A stretch of 64,000 nt of DNA, from the NCBI RefSeq assembly GCF_001949145.1, contig NW_019091390.1, positions 1,646,405-1,710,404 on the forward strand, written 5' to 3'. How positions within the stretch are numbered: position 1 is the stretch's first letter; the number at the start of each line of letters is the position of its first letter. Origin of the DNA: Acanthaster planci. Its lineage: Eukaryota > Echinodermata > Asteroidea > Valvatida > Acanthasteridae. The notes beneath the pieces are model-generated. The model saw only the letters and a list, made by a program, of their open reading frames with translations, was not told the origin of the DNA and did not search any database. The position numbers and the translations under genes were made by a program. Of this stretch, positions 1-11,063 are shown one piece after another.

Positions 1-1107
1 TTTTGATTTTTTTTTTCTGAATGGATTTTGAAGGTTTGTAATGTCCTCTACTGTAAATGAATCAGTTTGAATATTTACAGTTTTCAAAAGTTGTTTCAGA
101 CAGTGCCATGATGCTGCGCTCTGATACAGAAAATTTTCAGCCTATTTCTTTAAAATTCATAGAAGTGATGTGGTAGCCAAGCTATATTCTATTTGAGGCC
201 TAAGTTCAAGCATGCATGCTGGTGTCGTGCATTCTAGATGCAATCTGGCTCTGTTCCTTGCACTCTAGGCTATGAATAAAACACAGAAAAATAATCACTT
301 CACAGCAAAGTAAATATAGAGGACTTTCAAGCTTGAAATGAGTCAGTATCTCCAGATTCCGTTGGATTTTCACAGAAGGGGCTCTCCGGAAACTGGGCAT
401 TATTTCATGATGTCATCATGCTGCATGAAAAGCTTTTAATCCTTCAGGCTGATCCACCTTTGATCTTGAACATGTCCAAGTGCTTGGCTCTGTTTCTGTC
501 CGTTCTTCGTAGACGACTGCAAAACCATACGTCATCATGTATCAGTACGTACAGGCCTTGTATGCCGTACATGTATGTACATGTACGTGTGCAGAGTTGA
601 AATCATTATGTTGCAGCTACAATGGCAAACACACTTGATCCTGTCTGCCCTGTAATTTGAATTAGGAGTGGACATTCGTATTTTAAAAATTCAAATAATT
701 TCTCATGCACTGATTTTTTTGGGTGATGACTCAATGGAAAGCTCACAAGAAAGGCAGTCCTAGAAATTTATCAATTCAATTTAAAAATCTATTTTTCAAG
801 GTGCCATACCCCAAAGGCATGGACAATACGTCTTTAACAACTCACAAATAATTCGATCACCATTAAAACACCATCACCATTTAAGCAGTGGGAAAAAATG
901 GCAGGGGAGGTTGTGTTTTATTTTTGAAAATTATGCTGCTAACTACAACAACCTTAAATCTTTAAGTCTGAAAAATTAGTGCAAAATTGTTATCTTGTTT
1001 GTAAGAATGAAACAATCAGTGTTTATTGACATGCCAACTTAACTTTGACTTAAGACCGCTCTGCAAGTCCTTAGAAAAGCCCACATTTCCTCTCACCTTT
1101 TTTTCAG

Positions 1108-1352
1108 ACAAGAACCCAGACATCGACCTGCCAGTCCAGCAATTGCGAGATGCTCCCTCCCCCTCCCCCATCCCCAAGAACGCCCCCTCCAGGGTCGACA
1201 GCAAGGGCCTAACAACGACTGCAGCGATGCGACGGAGCAATGAGGTGGGAAAAGTCAAGACAGTCCCCAAGCTGAAGCACCACAACAGCCTGACACAGGA
1301 CGTGGTGCCGCGGTTTGGGGTGTCGTACGAGAAGGAGGAAGACATGGAAAAT
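1108..1352 (+). CDS. PDE4: PDE4 exon a: linker between UCR2 and catalytic domain
   Basis: Polypyrimidine-AG acceptor before 1108 and donor GTAAGT at 1353. The exon starts with two bases of a split codon and ends in phase 0. It encodes a proline- and serine-rich linker ending in [16 protein letters not shown], the conserved entry into the PDE4 catalytic unit, then EKEEDMEN. Confidence 0.88.
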
Positions 1353-4300
1353 GTAAGTCCTGGGAGAAAGTTTCCTGGTAATGCATTTTTTTGTCCCAAA
1401 ACTGAAAGAATTTGTCAAGAGTCACATTTTCAATGTTGACTTGGTCTTTCAAGAATGACACATGAGCACCTGTTGAGCGTGCAATCGGCCCTGGGCCACT
1501 TCTAGGCATTGTACCAAACATTGCTCTTCAACATTGTCTCAGAGTTTCAAAAGAGAAGAGTGACGATCTATAAGAAATGTCACACAAATCTTGAGCAAAT
1601 GACCACCAAGGGCCAGCATTGGCAAAGTCCAACGTTGTAAAGGACCGTGGTTATGGTACCTTGTCATTTATAAAAGAAACATGGTATCTTCAGCTGAAAC
1701 TAATACAGAATCTGGGACAAGTTCATAAAGTCAGCAAGTGGTTAAATACGGGCGATTCAGAATAGTGCGCCCCCATGAGTCGGCAATCACAACGAGTGAA
1801 ATCTGTCGACCCTTTCCGACGCGCATTGGGTCGACAGGTTTTGGGCATTGTGATTAGCCAATGCTTTGCGGACTCTTGGTGGTGCACTATTGTGAATCGC
1901 CCGTATTCCCGACACATAGTCACAATACATACATCAGACTTACTCTGATAATCTTTATGCCTGCTGTTGAATTATTAAGTACTAGTAGCTTGCCCTCTTG
2001 TTTTGCTTTTCTTTTTACATGTAAAAGCAACATATAACTCAGCAGGCTTTCTTCATGTCTACCTCAGAGAGACTACTTTCCGATTTAAATGTTGACATCC
2101 TCAGTCAACCGTCTGTTCTTTATGGTTTTGTGCAGCACCACGTGCAAACGTCTGAGTCCATGTGTAAAGGGATTGTCTCACGGGTGGCAATATTTTTTTC
2201 AGTGCACCTCAAAGAAATGGGAAAAGCTTGATGGCATACTGCATTTTCATTTTGTCCTTTCACCAGAGATTCCTTTATCATTGCCCTCATTTGGTCACTC
2301 ACAGAAAGGCACTCATGCATGCGTTTGCAGTAGATTTCCCTCTTGCGTGCAGGCTCCTGAAACAGTCTCGTCCCACAAGATTGCCTTTGAGAGTGAGCCA
2401 CACATTGCTTTAACAGAAACGATGAGCTGCATTATCTTTATGAGTGATAGTAAAGCCTATAACAGACCAAGGACCGTGCTGTCTGAAACTTTAATTAAGC
2501 CTTGTCGTATTTTTCCCCTGCGGGTTGATATCTATGTCAATGCTGACCTTGTTCCTATTTGCATTCCATCCTTTACAGGAAATGGCCCATGTGGACCGGT
2601 GGGGATTTGATGCTTTTAAAATCGATGACCTTACAAACCACAAACCCCTCACGGCCGTCACATATACAATTCTTCAAGTAAGTGCCCGTGTCTTGTGGCA
2701 TACATGTATGAAGTGGTCGCAAATCCTATGTTGCACTGCAAAAACCTTTTCACTGTTTGCCCTCTGGCTTAATTTCTGTGTCAAAATTTCTGCAAGCTTC
2801 AGGGCATGATCATTTATTTTTAGCCATGTAAGTCCTGTTGGATAGGATTCGGCATAAATCTTTCCAGTTCAAACTTCATTCTCTTTAACACCTATCCAAG
2901 TTTCAGTTTCCGTCAACTTGAAGGGCATTATATTAAGTTAACTATGTATAAAGTTTAGCCTTTTATTACTTCAAAAGCATACACTTTCAGAAATCTGACA
3001 GTGTTTGGTTTTCATTCTTCTCAAAATTTCAAATGTCTATTCCCTCTGGAAGGAGTCTTTGGGTACAGCTTGCCCTCAAAAATTGAATTCCAAAATGTGT
3101 ATACGACTCTGTGTGAACCAAAGATGCTTCATTTTTTCTTGTTTTTAGGAAAGAGGCTTACTGAAAACATTTCAGATCCCCCCAAAGACATTAATAGGAT
3201 ACATCAGAACATTAGAGGACAACTATAATAAAGATGTGAAATACCACAACCAGATTCATGCAGCAGACGTCGTCCAGTCAACCAACTACCTTCTTTCAGC
3301 GCCAGCACTTGAGGTAGTTTGCTGTATGTTTTTATATTTGGTTTAAATCTGGGTATTAAACCATAGTAGCCAAAATTTCACCAGAACTGAAATCTCGCCA
3401 ATGGCAAGTGGCTAGCATTTTCAGCCTTTGTTGTTTTCTTATAGCATACAAGATTGTTTATTTTAGAATAATTGTATCTGGAGAGGTCACAAACTTGCTC
3501 TCGAAAAGCAGTAGTGGACTTGAAAGTGCTGAGTTTGAAAGTATTAAGCTGGTTTTAAGAAGGAAAGGGGATTCATTTACAAGTTCTAAGTTTGCAACTT
3601 TTCTCCAGATTCCCTCAATTATACCATTGTTCTGTGGTTTTGCTTGTTAGTGCTGTTGACAATATTTTATATTTTATTTACAACTTTGAATTCTCTTGTT
3701 TTCCTATCTGTCGAGTTCCACATCTGGAAATAAAAAACAAGATGCAAGATCAGCAATATTATGAAATTAAATGATGTGAGAAATAAGCCATATGTCATAA
3801 ATAAATCTGATGTTTACTTTGATTACATTCCTTTGATAACAGTGCTGTAATGACCTGTGTCATGAACTACATACTTGCCTTGATTTCATAACAGACCCAG
3901 ATACCAAATTCCAACCTACATGTAACCTGGATTCCAAACTGGAATTTCGGAGATATCTCTACCAATCAGTTGCCCTTATTATTCTATCAATCTTTCCCAC
4001 TTTCATGACCTCTTTTTCACTTCAGAATGTATTCACCGACATTGAAATCTTAGCAGCGATATATGCAGCAGCAATACATGATGTGCGCCATCCGGGATTG
4101 AATAACCAATTCCTCATCGCATCAAGTAAGTCCTTTTTTATGACACGATGCTCTAGCCTCTCTATGCTTATCTCAGAATGACCAGTTTTGTTGAACGGCA
4201 TGACGGCTGACCCATTTCCTCTGGAAAAGTCCCATGGTTGGACTTCCACTTTTTGTTCTTAATCATGGTTAGCATGTACATGGGACTGAACTGTAACTGC

Positions 4301-7300
4301 ACCACCACCCTTCCTTTGATTTCCTCCTTTCCCGTCATGCAAGGCATCATGGGAAATCCCATCCTGCTTCACTTGACACTGATCTACCCCCTCCCCCAGC
4401 CTCACATCAATTCGTACCATCACAGAGCTTGCATGATTAAGCATTAGACCATGTTCTATTGACCTTAATTCTTTTTATTGTTCCTGTCTGAATACGCTCA
4501 TTTCTTGGAAGTTATTGGGTGTAATCGGAACATCTGCCAATATGTTTTGTTTTCAATTGTCTCCAAAAGGCTCGGAGCTTGCCATCCTATACAATGACGA
4601 GTCAGTCCTGGAGAACCACTCATTAGCGGTGGCATTCAAGTTACTGCAGCTTGAGAACTGCAACCTGTTTGAGACACTCACCAAAAAGCAGCTACAGCAG
4701 CTCAGGAGATTAGTCATCGACATGGTGAGTTGCGTTTACCTCCTCGCAGCTCACGAAGATTTGTCTCAGAAATTTGCTCAGTAGATGGTGTTATAGGTTT
4801 TGGTGTGTTGTTTCTTTCGACAGTTAGAAATTTAAGTGCTTGTCTGACTCCACTAGCCACTAAGATCTCACATCTGACTCATTTGCTGTAATAATTTAAA
4901 TAGTACGTGCCTTTTCTGCTCTTACAAAATCAATGACAGAATTAGTACTTACAAGCTTAGCATAAATTTGTAATCCTTGGTGAAATACCTTATGATCAAA
5001 TTTATGCTTCATGTGGCAACCGTGGTGATGTAATTATACTTTTTGGGACTCTAATTTTTCATTGTTGGTCTGGGTCTTGTGATGTGCTTTCTCATGATAA
5101 TGATAATGAAATGATACCTGCTGGTATCATTTCATTTTTTCATCTCAGGCTTCTACGTTGTCTCCTGTCTTCTCTTATTTCATCTCGTCTCATCTTATCG
5201 GACCATCCTTAGCTTTTTTCCGTCCTTCTTCCTGTCTTGTCGCCGGAAGTCTCATTACATTTCCCCTCTGTTTGCATTTCATATCTTGTCTTGTTTTGCC
5301 TCGTCTCACCTTGTCTCTTCTGGGCTCTCTCATTTCGCGTCTGTCGCCTTCTCGCATTTCATCATGTGTCATGTTCTGATTGTGTTTCCTGTAACCCTTT
5401 CTTGGTCTACCCTATAGCAGTATGACTCAGCTTCTCATCTTTTTTTCCCCGTTTTCTTTCCATATACAATTTTCTTGTGTTTCTCTCTCACCTCACATAC
5501 ATTTTTTCTCCCCAAAATGAGATTGTTTCAATTTGGCCTTTGTGTAAGAGGTGGTCTTGTTTGCCTGTGCTGAGGGGCCTCAGGGGCTGAGGGGCCTCCT
5601 GAGGAAAAACTCAACTGAACGTGAGGTCTGAAAGACTACTGGGGACAACTGAGTTTCAGAAAAATGAAAAGGCTGAGCCTCAGTTGCCCCCAAACTGATC
5701 ACCTGTTTTGGGGGTTTGATGTCTTAATTTTGGTTGGAGTAAGAAGCAATCGTAGGATTAATTGTAGTGCCCATTTTCAACACCACTTTAATTTCACTAT
5801 TTGAGACCCAGAAGCAATTTGAGGGTCCAGGTAGTCACGTAATGAAGAGTTTCGTTGCATTGCTCTGAAAGGCCAACATGTCACTTATTGGAGTCCAACC
5901 ACTTGTCCTAAGCTTGGGAGGGTTTTCAAAGAGTAAGAACTCTACATTATAAAGGGTTTTGCCTTCTAAGCTAGCTTACAACTAAAAGTAGGGTGGCAAG
6001 ACTCGAAGAGAAAAACATCTCATCAAAAATGTCATATGGTTTTTGTGATATGTTTATATGTAGTATTGAAAAATCTCACATTTAAATGAAATGTCTCTTT
6101 TTTCTTCCCAGGTTTTAGCAACAGACATGTCCAAGCATATGAGCTTGCTGGCCGACTTGAAAACTATGGTGGAGTCCAAGAAAGTTGCAGGGTCAGGCGT
6201 GTTATTACTTGACAACTACAACGACAGAATGATGGTAAGAGTATTACATCTCTTGAATTCACAATCTCACTGCCTTTAGTAGGACAAAGAAATGATCCCT
6301 TCCAAATCATGGTGCAAGAGATTAAAACTGAGTAATGTCAGGGGGAAGTATCATTCCATACTAGTGACTTTCGTCACACATTTCATCAGTTTTAGAAAGT
6401 GTCACAAAAACCAAAGAAAAACAGGTTTCCAGTCAAGATGTCACCTCTTGTCACAGGTTCCCAGCTGATATTTGCCGAGTAGTAATTTCTTCCTGGAAGT
6501 TGGACCTCGTGGTTTTGTTTGTTTTTTTTAATTAAGAACCCATTTTAAAAGATTGTACTGACTGATTTACTGTAGATTGTCATTACGGAGAAATATCAGT
6601 GTCCTGGTCTTAATCATACTTTTTAGGAGTGACACAAATGTGTCCGTCCTTTGCTAATTTAAAAACCCTTATTCCCTAGTGTATTTAGTGGGCACAGAAT
6701 CAAATCCATCAAAAATCAAATCCTCCCTGTGCAATCCACATTGCTTACCTCAAAAGTCACCACTGATGTGATGGTCTTTGCTGTTGAGCCTATTACACAT
6801 GGCTTACACAACGTCTTCAGTGCTGTTGCCATGGCAAACTGCACCGAATGCCCCTGAAGTGCTTTAGTCGTCCTGGACCAAATCCATCATACTCCATCAA
6901 TAGTCGGTCACCTGAGGCCTGCCAACCATGAGTTCATCAAAGTACTTTACAAAAGGAATGGATGTGGATGAATTGTGAGTGGTAAGAGCTGTCCACTGGC
7001 CCGACAATGCAAACAAATTGATTCATATACTCCCTCCGTCCCTGTCTCCACTTCCCAGGTTTTAAAGAACTTGGTCCACTGCGCCGATCTGGGGAACCCG
7101 ACCCGTCCACTGGACATCTACCGCAAGTGGACAGAGCGGGTGATGGAGGAGTTCTTCCTGCAGGGTGACCTGGAGAGGCAGAAGGGCATGGACGTCAGCC
7201 CCATGATGGATCGGTACAATGCCTCCATCGAGAAGTCCCAGGTAAGTCTGGGCAAAAGATGGCACACTAACTTGTCCATAAAGTAGTTTCCGCTCTGCCC

Positions 7301-9147
7301 TGCTGCGTCACAGTGTAAGCCGATTTGCACTTAGTTTAATCAAATTCTTCATTTCTTTTTTTTTTTTAAAGTCTTCTGTGATTTTGTTACACTGGAAAAA
7401 AATTTGTGGCAATTTATTTTTTTTTCAAGAGGAACTTACAAGAATAGTTGTCAATATCAGAAAAGAGTGAGTGTACATGTATGCCATTTATATATATTTG
7501 ATTTTTGAGAATCTGAGCATGAAAACGAACAACCTTATCATAGTTGGTTTGGCAAGTGAAGAAGAATTGTCAGCAGTTTATTAACAGAACATAATATTTT
7601 ATGGAAGGATATTTATTATGGAAGGCAGTGTTGGTCATGTCTGAAAGCCACTTCCACTATTGTCCGCTCGTCTCTGTGTGTTTCCAATACATTGACCTGT
7701 AACTGGCTGTCTTCTGGTACGTTTTAAATTTCTGAATAATGTTCATCTGGGAACATTTTGCTCTTCCTAAACAGGTTCTTAAGGAATTTGAGAGTGGCCA
7801 AATCAAGAAAACATTAGAAAGCTGGGCCACTGGTCAAACTTTTTTCCCAAGCATTGAAAGAGAATTCCAAAAAGAAATGCAAGGAGTGTTTTCTTTTAAC
7901 ATTAAAATGTCACACACTGTAATGGAATGGTATCTGCTCTGCCAAAATAACTTGCAAGAGTCAGAGAAGAAATTTGCCATTGCTCAAACAGAAGATTTCA
8001 TGTTGTTATTATTTCTTAGAGGTTCTTGTCTCCTTGGTGAATTTGGTTAAAGATGTCAGCTTTTCAAACCTTTGTCATACTTGACTTTGAACTGGTATTT
8101 TCACCAGCACAACAATGTTTACTTTTACTCAGTAGCTCCGCTGTGCCATATCTGGCTTGTTTCATCTCTGTAACTTACTGGCCTGCCCTGCCTCATATTT
8201 CTGCCGTGATCTTTGTTCATCCCATTGGCAGTCTTGCTCTGCTTTGTGTTGCTTTACACTAGTCTTCTGTGCTGTGCTTTTTGCTTGTAACAGAGTGTTC
8301 TGTTCCTCATTGCTGTGCATACCCATGTTATGTTCTTCACAACTCGAGTCTTTGTGTTGCATTGTTCTGCACGAGTAGGTGCCATCGTGCTGAAGACAAT
8401 GTAGCTGTGCTTCAGTTGAGACATACCTCCAGCCACCACAGCTCTGCTCTTCCCTGCCGTTGTCTGGGCTGCACTCCCCTGCCTTGCACTGGTCATCTGT
8501 GGTCAGCACCACTGGGCTTACCCACTGCTGGGCCATATTCTAGCTCTGCTTTGCTCAACTGTGCTGTGCAGGGCCTACCTGCACTGTGCACTGGTCTGCT
8601 GTCTGCACTGTTGATCGTCCCTCACAATACTTTCTAGCATGCTCCTGGTAGTATCATTGTCTGCAGAGGCCCTTCTTGGCCTCACTCCTATTTTTTTCTC
8701 CTTTCCCCTTGTCAACTCGACAGAGCTCTGAACCAGTAACATTTTTCCCTGCTAATCGGTAAACAGGTGGGCTTCATTGACTTCATCGTGCACCCACTGT
8801 GGGAGACGTGGGCCGACCTGGTCTATCCGGATGCCCAAGAGCTCCTGGACAACCTGGAGGAGAACCGGGACTGGTACAACAGCCAGATCCGCAACAGCCC
8901 CACGCCCACCTCAGAGGAGGACACCATCAAGGAGACAGACGAGGACGAGAAGTTCCAGTTTGAGATGTCGCCAGTGGAGGGTACCGAAGTCATCCGCAAC
9001 AACGCCGACAACAACACCCCTGCCAAGAGGGACCCAACCAGGGCGAACTCCAAGGAGTTCTCCCACCCAGAAGTGGTGGAGACAGATGCCTGCGAGTACA
9101 AATTTGCCAAGCTGAAGGAGAAGTCATCAAAGGAGATGGACTTATAA
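1108..9147 (+). CDS. PDE4: PDE4-type cAMP-specific 3',5'-cyclic phosphodiesterase, 3' part (8 exons)
   Basis: Hydrolyses cAMP to 5'-AMP in the cytoplasm and at membrane or scaffold sites. Exons: 1108-1352, 2579-2677, 3149-3313, 4026-4125, 4570-4724, 6112-6234, 7059-7241, 8767-9147, all with GT-AG borders and compatible phases, coding 482 residues plus stop. Seen motifs: HNSL...PRFGV linker; [10 protein letters not shown] with the catalytic and first metal histidines; HDVRHPG, the second metal motif (human PDE4 has HDVDHPG); [28 protein letters not shown] with the metal aspartate; and [17 protein letters not shown] with the invariant glutamine. The ERK docking KIM (VESKKV...LLL) and the F-Q-F motif of PDE4 are both kept, as is an N-S-P-T-P candidate ERK site. 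UCR1 and UCR2 are not in the window, so the protein is 5'-incomplete here. Family assignment is secure; orthology to PDE4A-D individually is not, since one PDE4 is usual in invertebrates. Confidence 0.96.
1745..1907. repeat. Foldback MITE-like element in a PDE4 intron
   Basis: Terminal inverted repeats of 24 bases, 1745-1768 and 1884-1907, starting AATACGGGCGATTCA, differ at one position. The centre is also palindromic around CTGTCGACCC / GGGTCGACAG. No clear target-site duplication. Confidence 0.8.
2579..2677 (+). CDS. PDE4: PDE4 exon b: start of catalytic domain
   Basis: 33 codons, phase 0 at both ends, beginning [13 protein letters not shown] and ending YTILQ. It aligns with the LxxxNKWGLNIF...MIFQ segment of human PDE4. 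Acceptor TTTACAG, donor GTAAGT. Confidence 0.92.
3149..3313 (+). CDS. PDE4: PDE4 exon c: HNxxHxxD catalytic histidine exon
   Basis: 55 codons, phase 0/0: [11 protein letters not shown]...[18 protein letters not shown]...ALE. It contains the proton-donor histidine and the first metal-binding histidine of class I phosphodiesterases. Confidence 0.94.
4026..4125 (+). CDS. PDE4: PDE4 exon d: second metal motif, here HDVRHPG
   Basis: 33 codons plus one base; donor GTAAGT at 4126. [33 protein letters not shown]. The H and D of HD are kept. The fourth motif position, an acidic residue in the family, reads CGC (Arg). Confidence 0.93.
4570..4724 (+). CDS. PDE4: PDE4 exon e: [17 protein letters not shown] segment
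   Basis: Acceptor CCAAAAG before 4570; the first two bases complete the AGC codon split by the preceding intron. Ends LRRLVIDM in phase 0, donor GTGAGT. Confidence 0.94.
5140..5460. repeat. Pyrimidine-rich low-complexity intron tract
   Basis: T and C dominate the + strand, with degenerate TCTCGTCTCATCTT-type units. ORFs crossing it on both strands are composition artefacts. Nothing else is recognisable in this 1.4-kb PDE4 intron. Confidence 0.6.
6112..6234 (+). CDS. PDE4: PDE4 exon f: [10 protein letters not shown] and ERK-docking KIM
   Basis: 41 codons, phase 0/0: [20 protein letters not shown], then the lysine-rich VESKKV and [11 protein letters not shown]. This matches the kinase interaction motif known in vertebrate PDE4. 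Confidence 0.95.
7059..7241 (+). CDS. PDE4: PDE4 exon g: HCADLGNP metal aspartate to invariant Gln
   Basis: 61 codons, phase 0/0. Starts [20 protein letters not shown] and ends NASIEKSQ, where the last residue is the purine-binding glutamine. Donor GTAAGT. Confidence 0.95.
7775..8050 (+). other. Possible alternative 3' exon of PDE4
   Basis: After a good acceptor (CTTCCTAAACAG) an ORF of 91 codons runs in phase 0, the phase needed to join the donor at 7241/7242. It begins [12 protein letters not shown] and ends at TAA 8048-8050. Splicing to it would replace the C-terminal helices of the catalytic domain. No family similarity is visible and codon use is AT-rich, so chance is quite possible. 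Confidence 0.2.
8050..8640. other. CTG/TGT-rich low-complexity intron segment
   Basis: Repeated TGTGCTGTGCT and CTGCTCTGC-like words keep reading frames open on both strands. No splice-consistent coding exon was found. Confidence 0.45.
8767..9147 (+). CDS. PDE4: PDE4 terminal coding exon
   Basis: 126 codons plus TAA, starting [20 protein letters not shown]. It closes the catalytic domain and adds an acidic tail with [11 protein letters not shown] (possible ERK site), EKFQFEM (F-x-F ERK docking) and a lysine-rich end. Codon use is noticeably more GC-rich than in the flanking introns. Confidence 0.95.
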   Translation: MGFIDFIVHPLWETWADLVYPDAQELLDNLEENRDWYNSQIRNSPTPTSEEDTIKETDEDEKFQFEMSPVEGTEVIRNNADNNTPAKRDPTRANSKEFSHPEVVETDACEYKFAKLKEKSSKEMDL

Positions 9148-10213
9148 TGCTGGCCAGGATGGTCACCCAATTGATGCTCATCGACTTGTGTATAATATTA
9201 GTGCAGTTTTATTTATCGTAAACTATGTGCAGAGAGGAAGTCGTCACAACATTTGGGTACTTTCAAACAAGTTAATTTGACAAATTTTGAAAAAAGTGCT
9301 GCCAAATAACAGAAATAACACTATTTATTGAACACAGATTTTCTTGTAGGATTGTTTCTTTTTTATTATCAAATGCACAGGTTTTCCACAAAGAGCTGTT
9401 GACTAATACTTTTTTGCACCGTTTCTCGTCTTTAGCCAATTTAACAAATAAGGAATTTTCAAGAATGGGTATTTCACCTTGAACTTGGGATAAATGGCAT
9501 TTGTGGCCCCGATCTCTTCTCAGTCTGCTAGCCTTTGCCACCTTGAAAATGCTGCCCACGTGGCAAATGATATACCCATGGAAAGGTTGCCCAGCAGCAT
9601 CACGAGCCCTGAAGCCCTCCCTTCTTGCTTCTTGCTGGCCACGCCCCTACAAGCTGCCCAAAAGGGGATGTTCACCTACCCACAGACTGCAGAAGGGAGC
9701 CGTGTCGTTCAAGCCCAAGTCCAGTGCAGTCTATTACAATCCATGTTTGCACACACCTGCAATCTCCTCACTGTTGGGCAGGGCCATGCCGCCTAGCCAC
9801 AGTGGTTGGTTTCCTTTGAACACGAGAGTTTCACAGGATACCACTGAATCATCCTGTGACCTACTGAACCAGAGACTAATTAAATGTGTGCATTCAACCT
9901 GCTGTACACCTCCTTTGGAGCTGCATTAAAGTGTAATGAGATGAGTGCAGCTTACCTGCAGCCACAGTTAACCTGCGTGACCCTTTGTCGTTAGGCTTCA
10001 CTTGTTTGTCGGCCTTTAGATTTTTCTCCTGGGTCAAAGGTGACAAAACTCTAAACTGTAGGCACTCGGGCAACTGTTCTACAAAGCAATAGATTAACTT
10101 CACCGGTAGGACAAGAGTTGTAGGTGATAATGTGCTTTGTTTACATTTCTAGGGCACATAGGTGTATAATCACCTTTGTGTAAAAAAAAAGAATTGAAGG
10201 CCATGGCCAATTT

Positions 10214-10219
10214 AATAAA
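10214..10219 (+). promoter_or_regulatory. AATAAA poly(A) signal candidate, PDE4
   Basis: First canonical hexamer downstream of the PDE4 stop codon, about 1.07 kb into the presumed 3' UTR. Confidence 0.35.
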
Positions 10220-10760
10220 GTGGTTCACTAGTTGGGCACTAGTTTTAAAAGACTGAAAGTTATTAGATTGCAGCCTCCTTACTTGTTAAGATTGTTCATT
10301 TAAGTTTGAATTTACAGGTCCAAAATTGCCAAAGGACAGTATTTGTAATATCAAAGGTTTTCACGTACAGCAAACTGCAGAACCTGGAAAGAAATTGTTC
10401 CAGTCCTGACGTAGGTTGCATCTGAGAGTTGTACTTTGAAAGCGATGCATTTATTAGACAATGCATATAGTTTATGAAATCACTAACACCTGTTTGACAG
10501 ATTTCTTGATTTCTTGTGCCAAATTCCAACGTGTAACTTATTCCTGTTTCCATCTTTTGCTTTTGAGTCATTTCTTTTTCTCACATTTGCTGCTTACTGT
10601 GTTACATCTGAGAACTTGAGAAAAATTCCACTTGGCTTTCACAAAAAAAAACAGTTTTCTTGAATCTGTTTAACTTTGACACTATCGACGTGGGTTGAGG
10701 TGTCTGAACAGTATTAGTACGGGGGGTTCATTTTGATAATGCCATTTTTTAATTTTGTGT

Positions 10761-10766
10761 AATAAA
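10761..10766 (+). promoter_or_regulatory. AATAAA poly(A) signal candidate, PDE4
   Basis: Second canonical hexamer in a T-rich context, about 75 bases upstream of a foldback element. Confidence 0.3.
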
Positions 10767-10840
10767 CTCCAAATGTGCGCTAGTGGTATACTAGTGTTTC
10801 TAAACATCAGCATTAATTTATTCCAGTGTTATATCACAGC

Positions 10841-11063
10841 AGGACCCAATTCCGTGGCGCTGCTTACCGCAAAGTCTGTGCTTACAGCGCAAGTATTTCA
10901 TGGGTTAGCAAGGAATTTTGGCTTGTGTGTATGCGTATGTACTGTAACTAAGGATTCTGTGCTTAAAAGGTTAGCAGAGAATTTTTCTGCTAGCATGGTT
11001 AGTGCAGAATGAAAATCGTAAGCATTGAATTCTGCAGCAAGCAGCGCCATGACATTGGGTCCT
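10841..11063. repeat. Foldback MITE-like element in PDE4 3' flank
   Basis: Terminal inverted repeats of about 45 bases (10841-10885 and 11019-11063) share AGGACCCAAT and TGGCGCTGCTTA-like words with several mismatches. Internal GCTTA/TAAGC and GTTAGC words are also inverted. No ORF. Confidence 0.7.

Noticed and set aside
1-1107. Search for PDE4 UCR1/UCR2 exons upstream of the linker exon
   Set aside because: No ORF here resembles the conserved UCR sequences; they must lie before the window.
5641-5692. Hairpin GGGGACAACTGAG / CTCAGTTGCCCC in a PDE4 intron
   Set aside because: Short and imperfect; expected by chance at this frequency and without other element features.
8162-8637. Overlapping ORFs of up to 124 codons on both strands in the last PDE4 intron
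   Set aside because: Generated by CTG/TGT-rich low complexity; no acceptor or donor in the needed phase.
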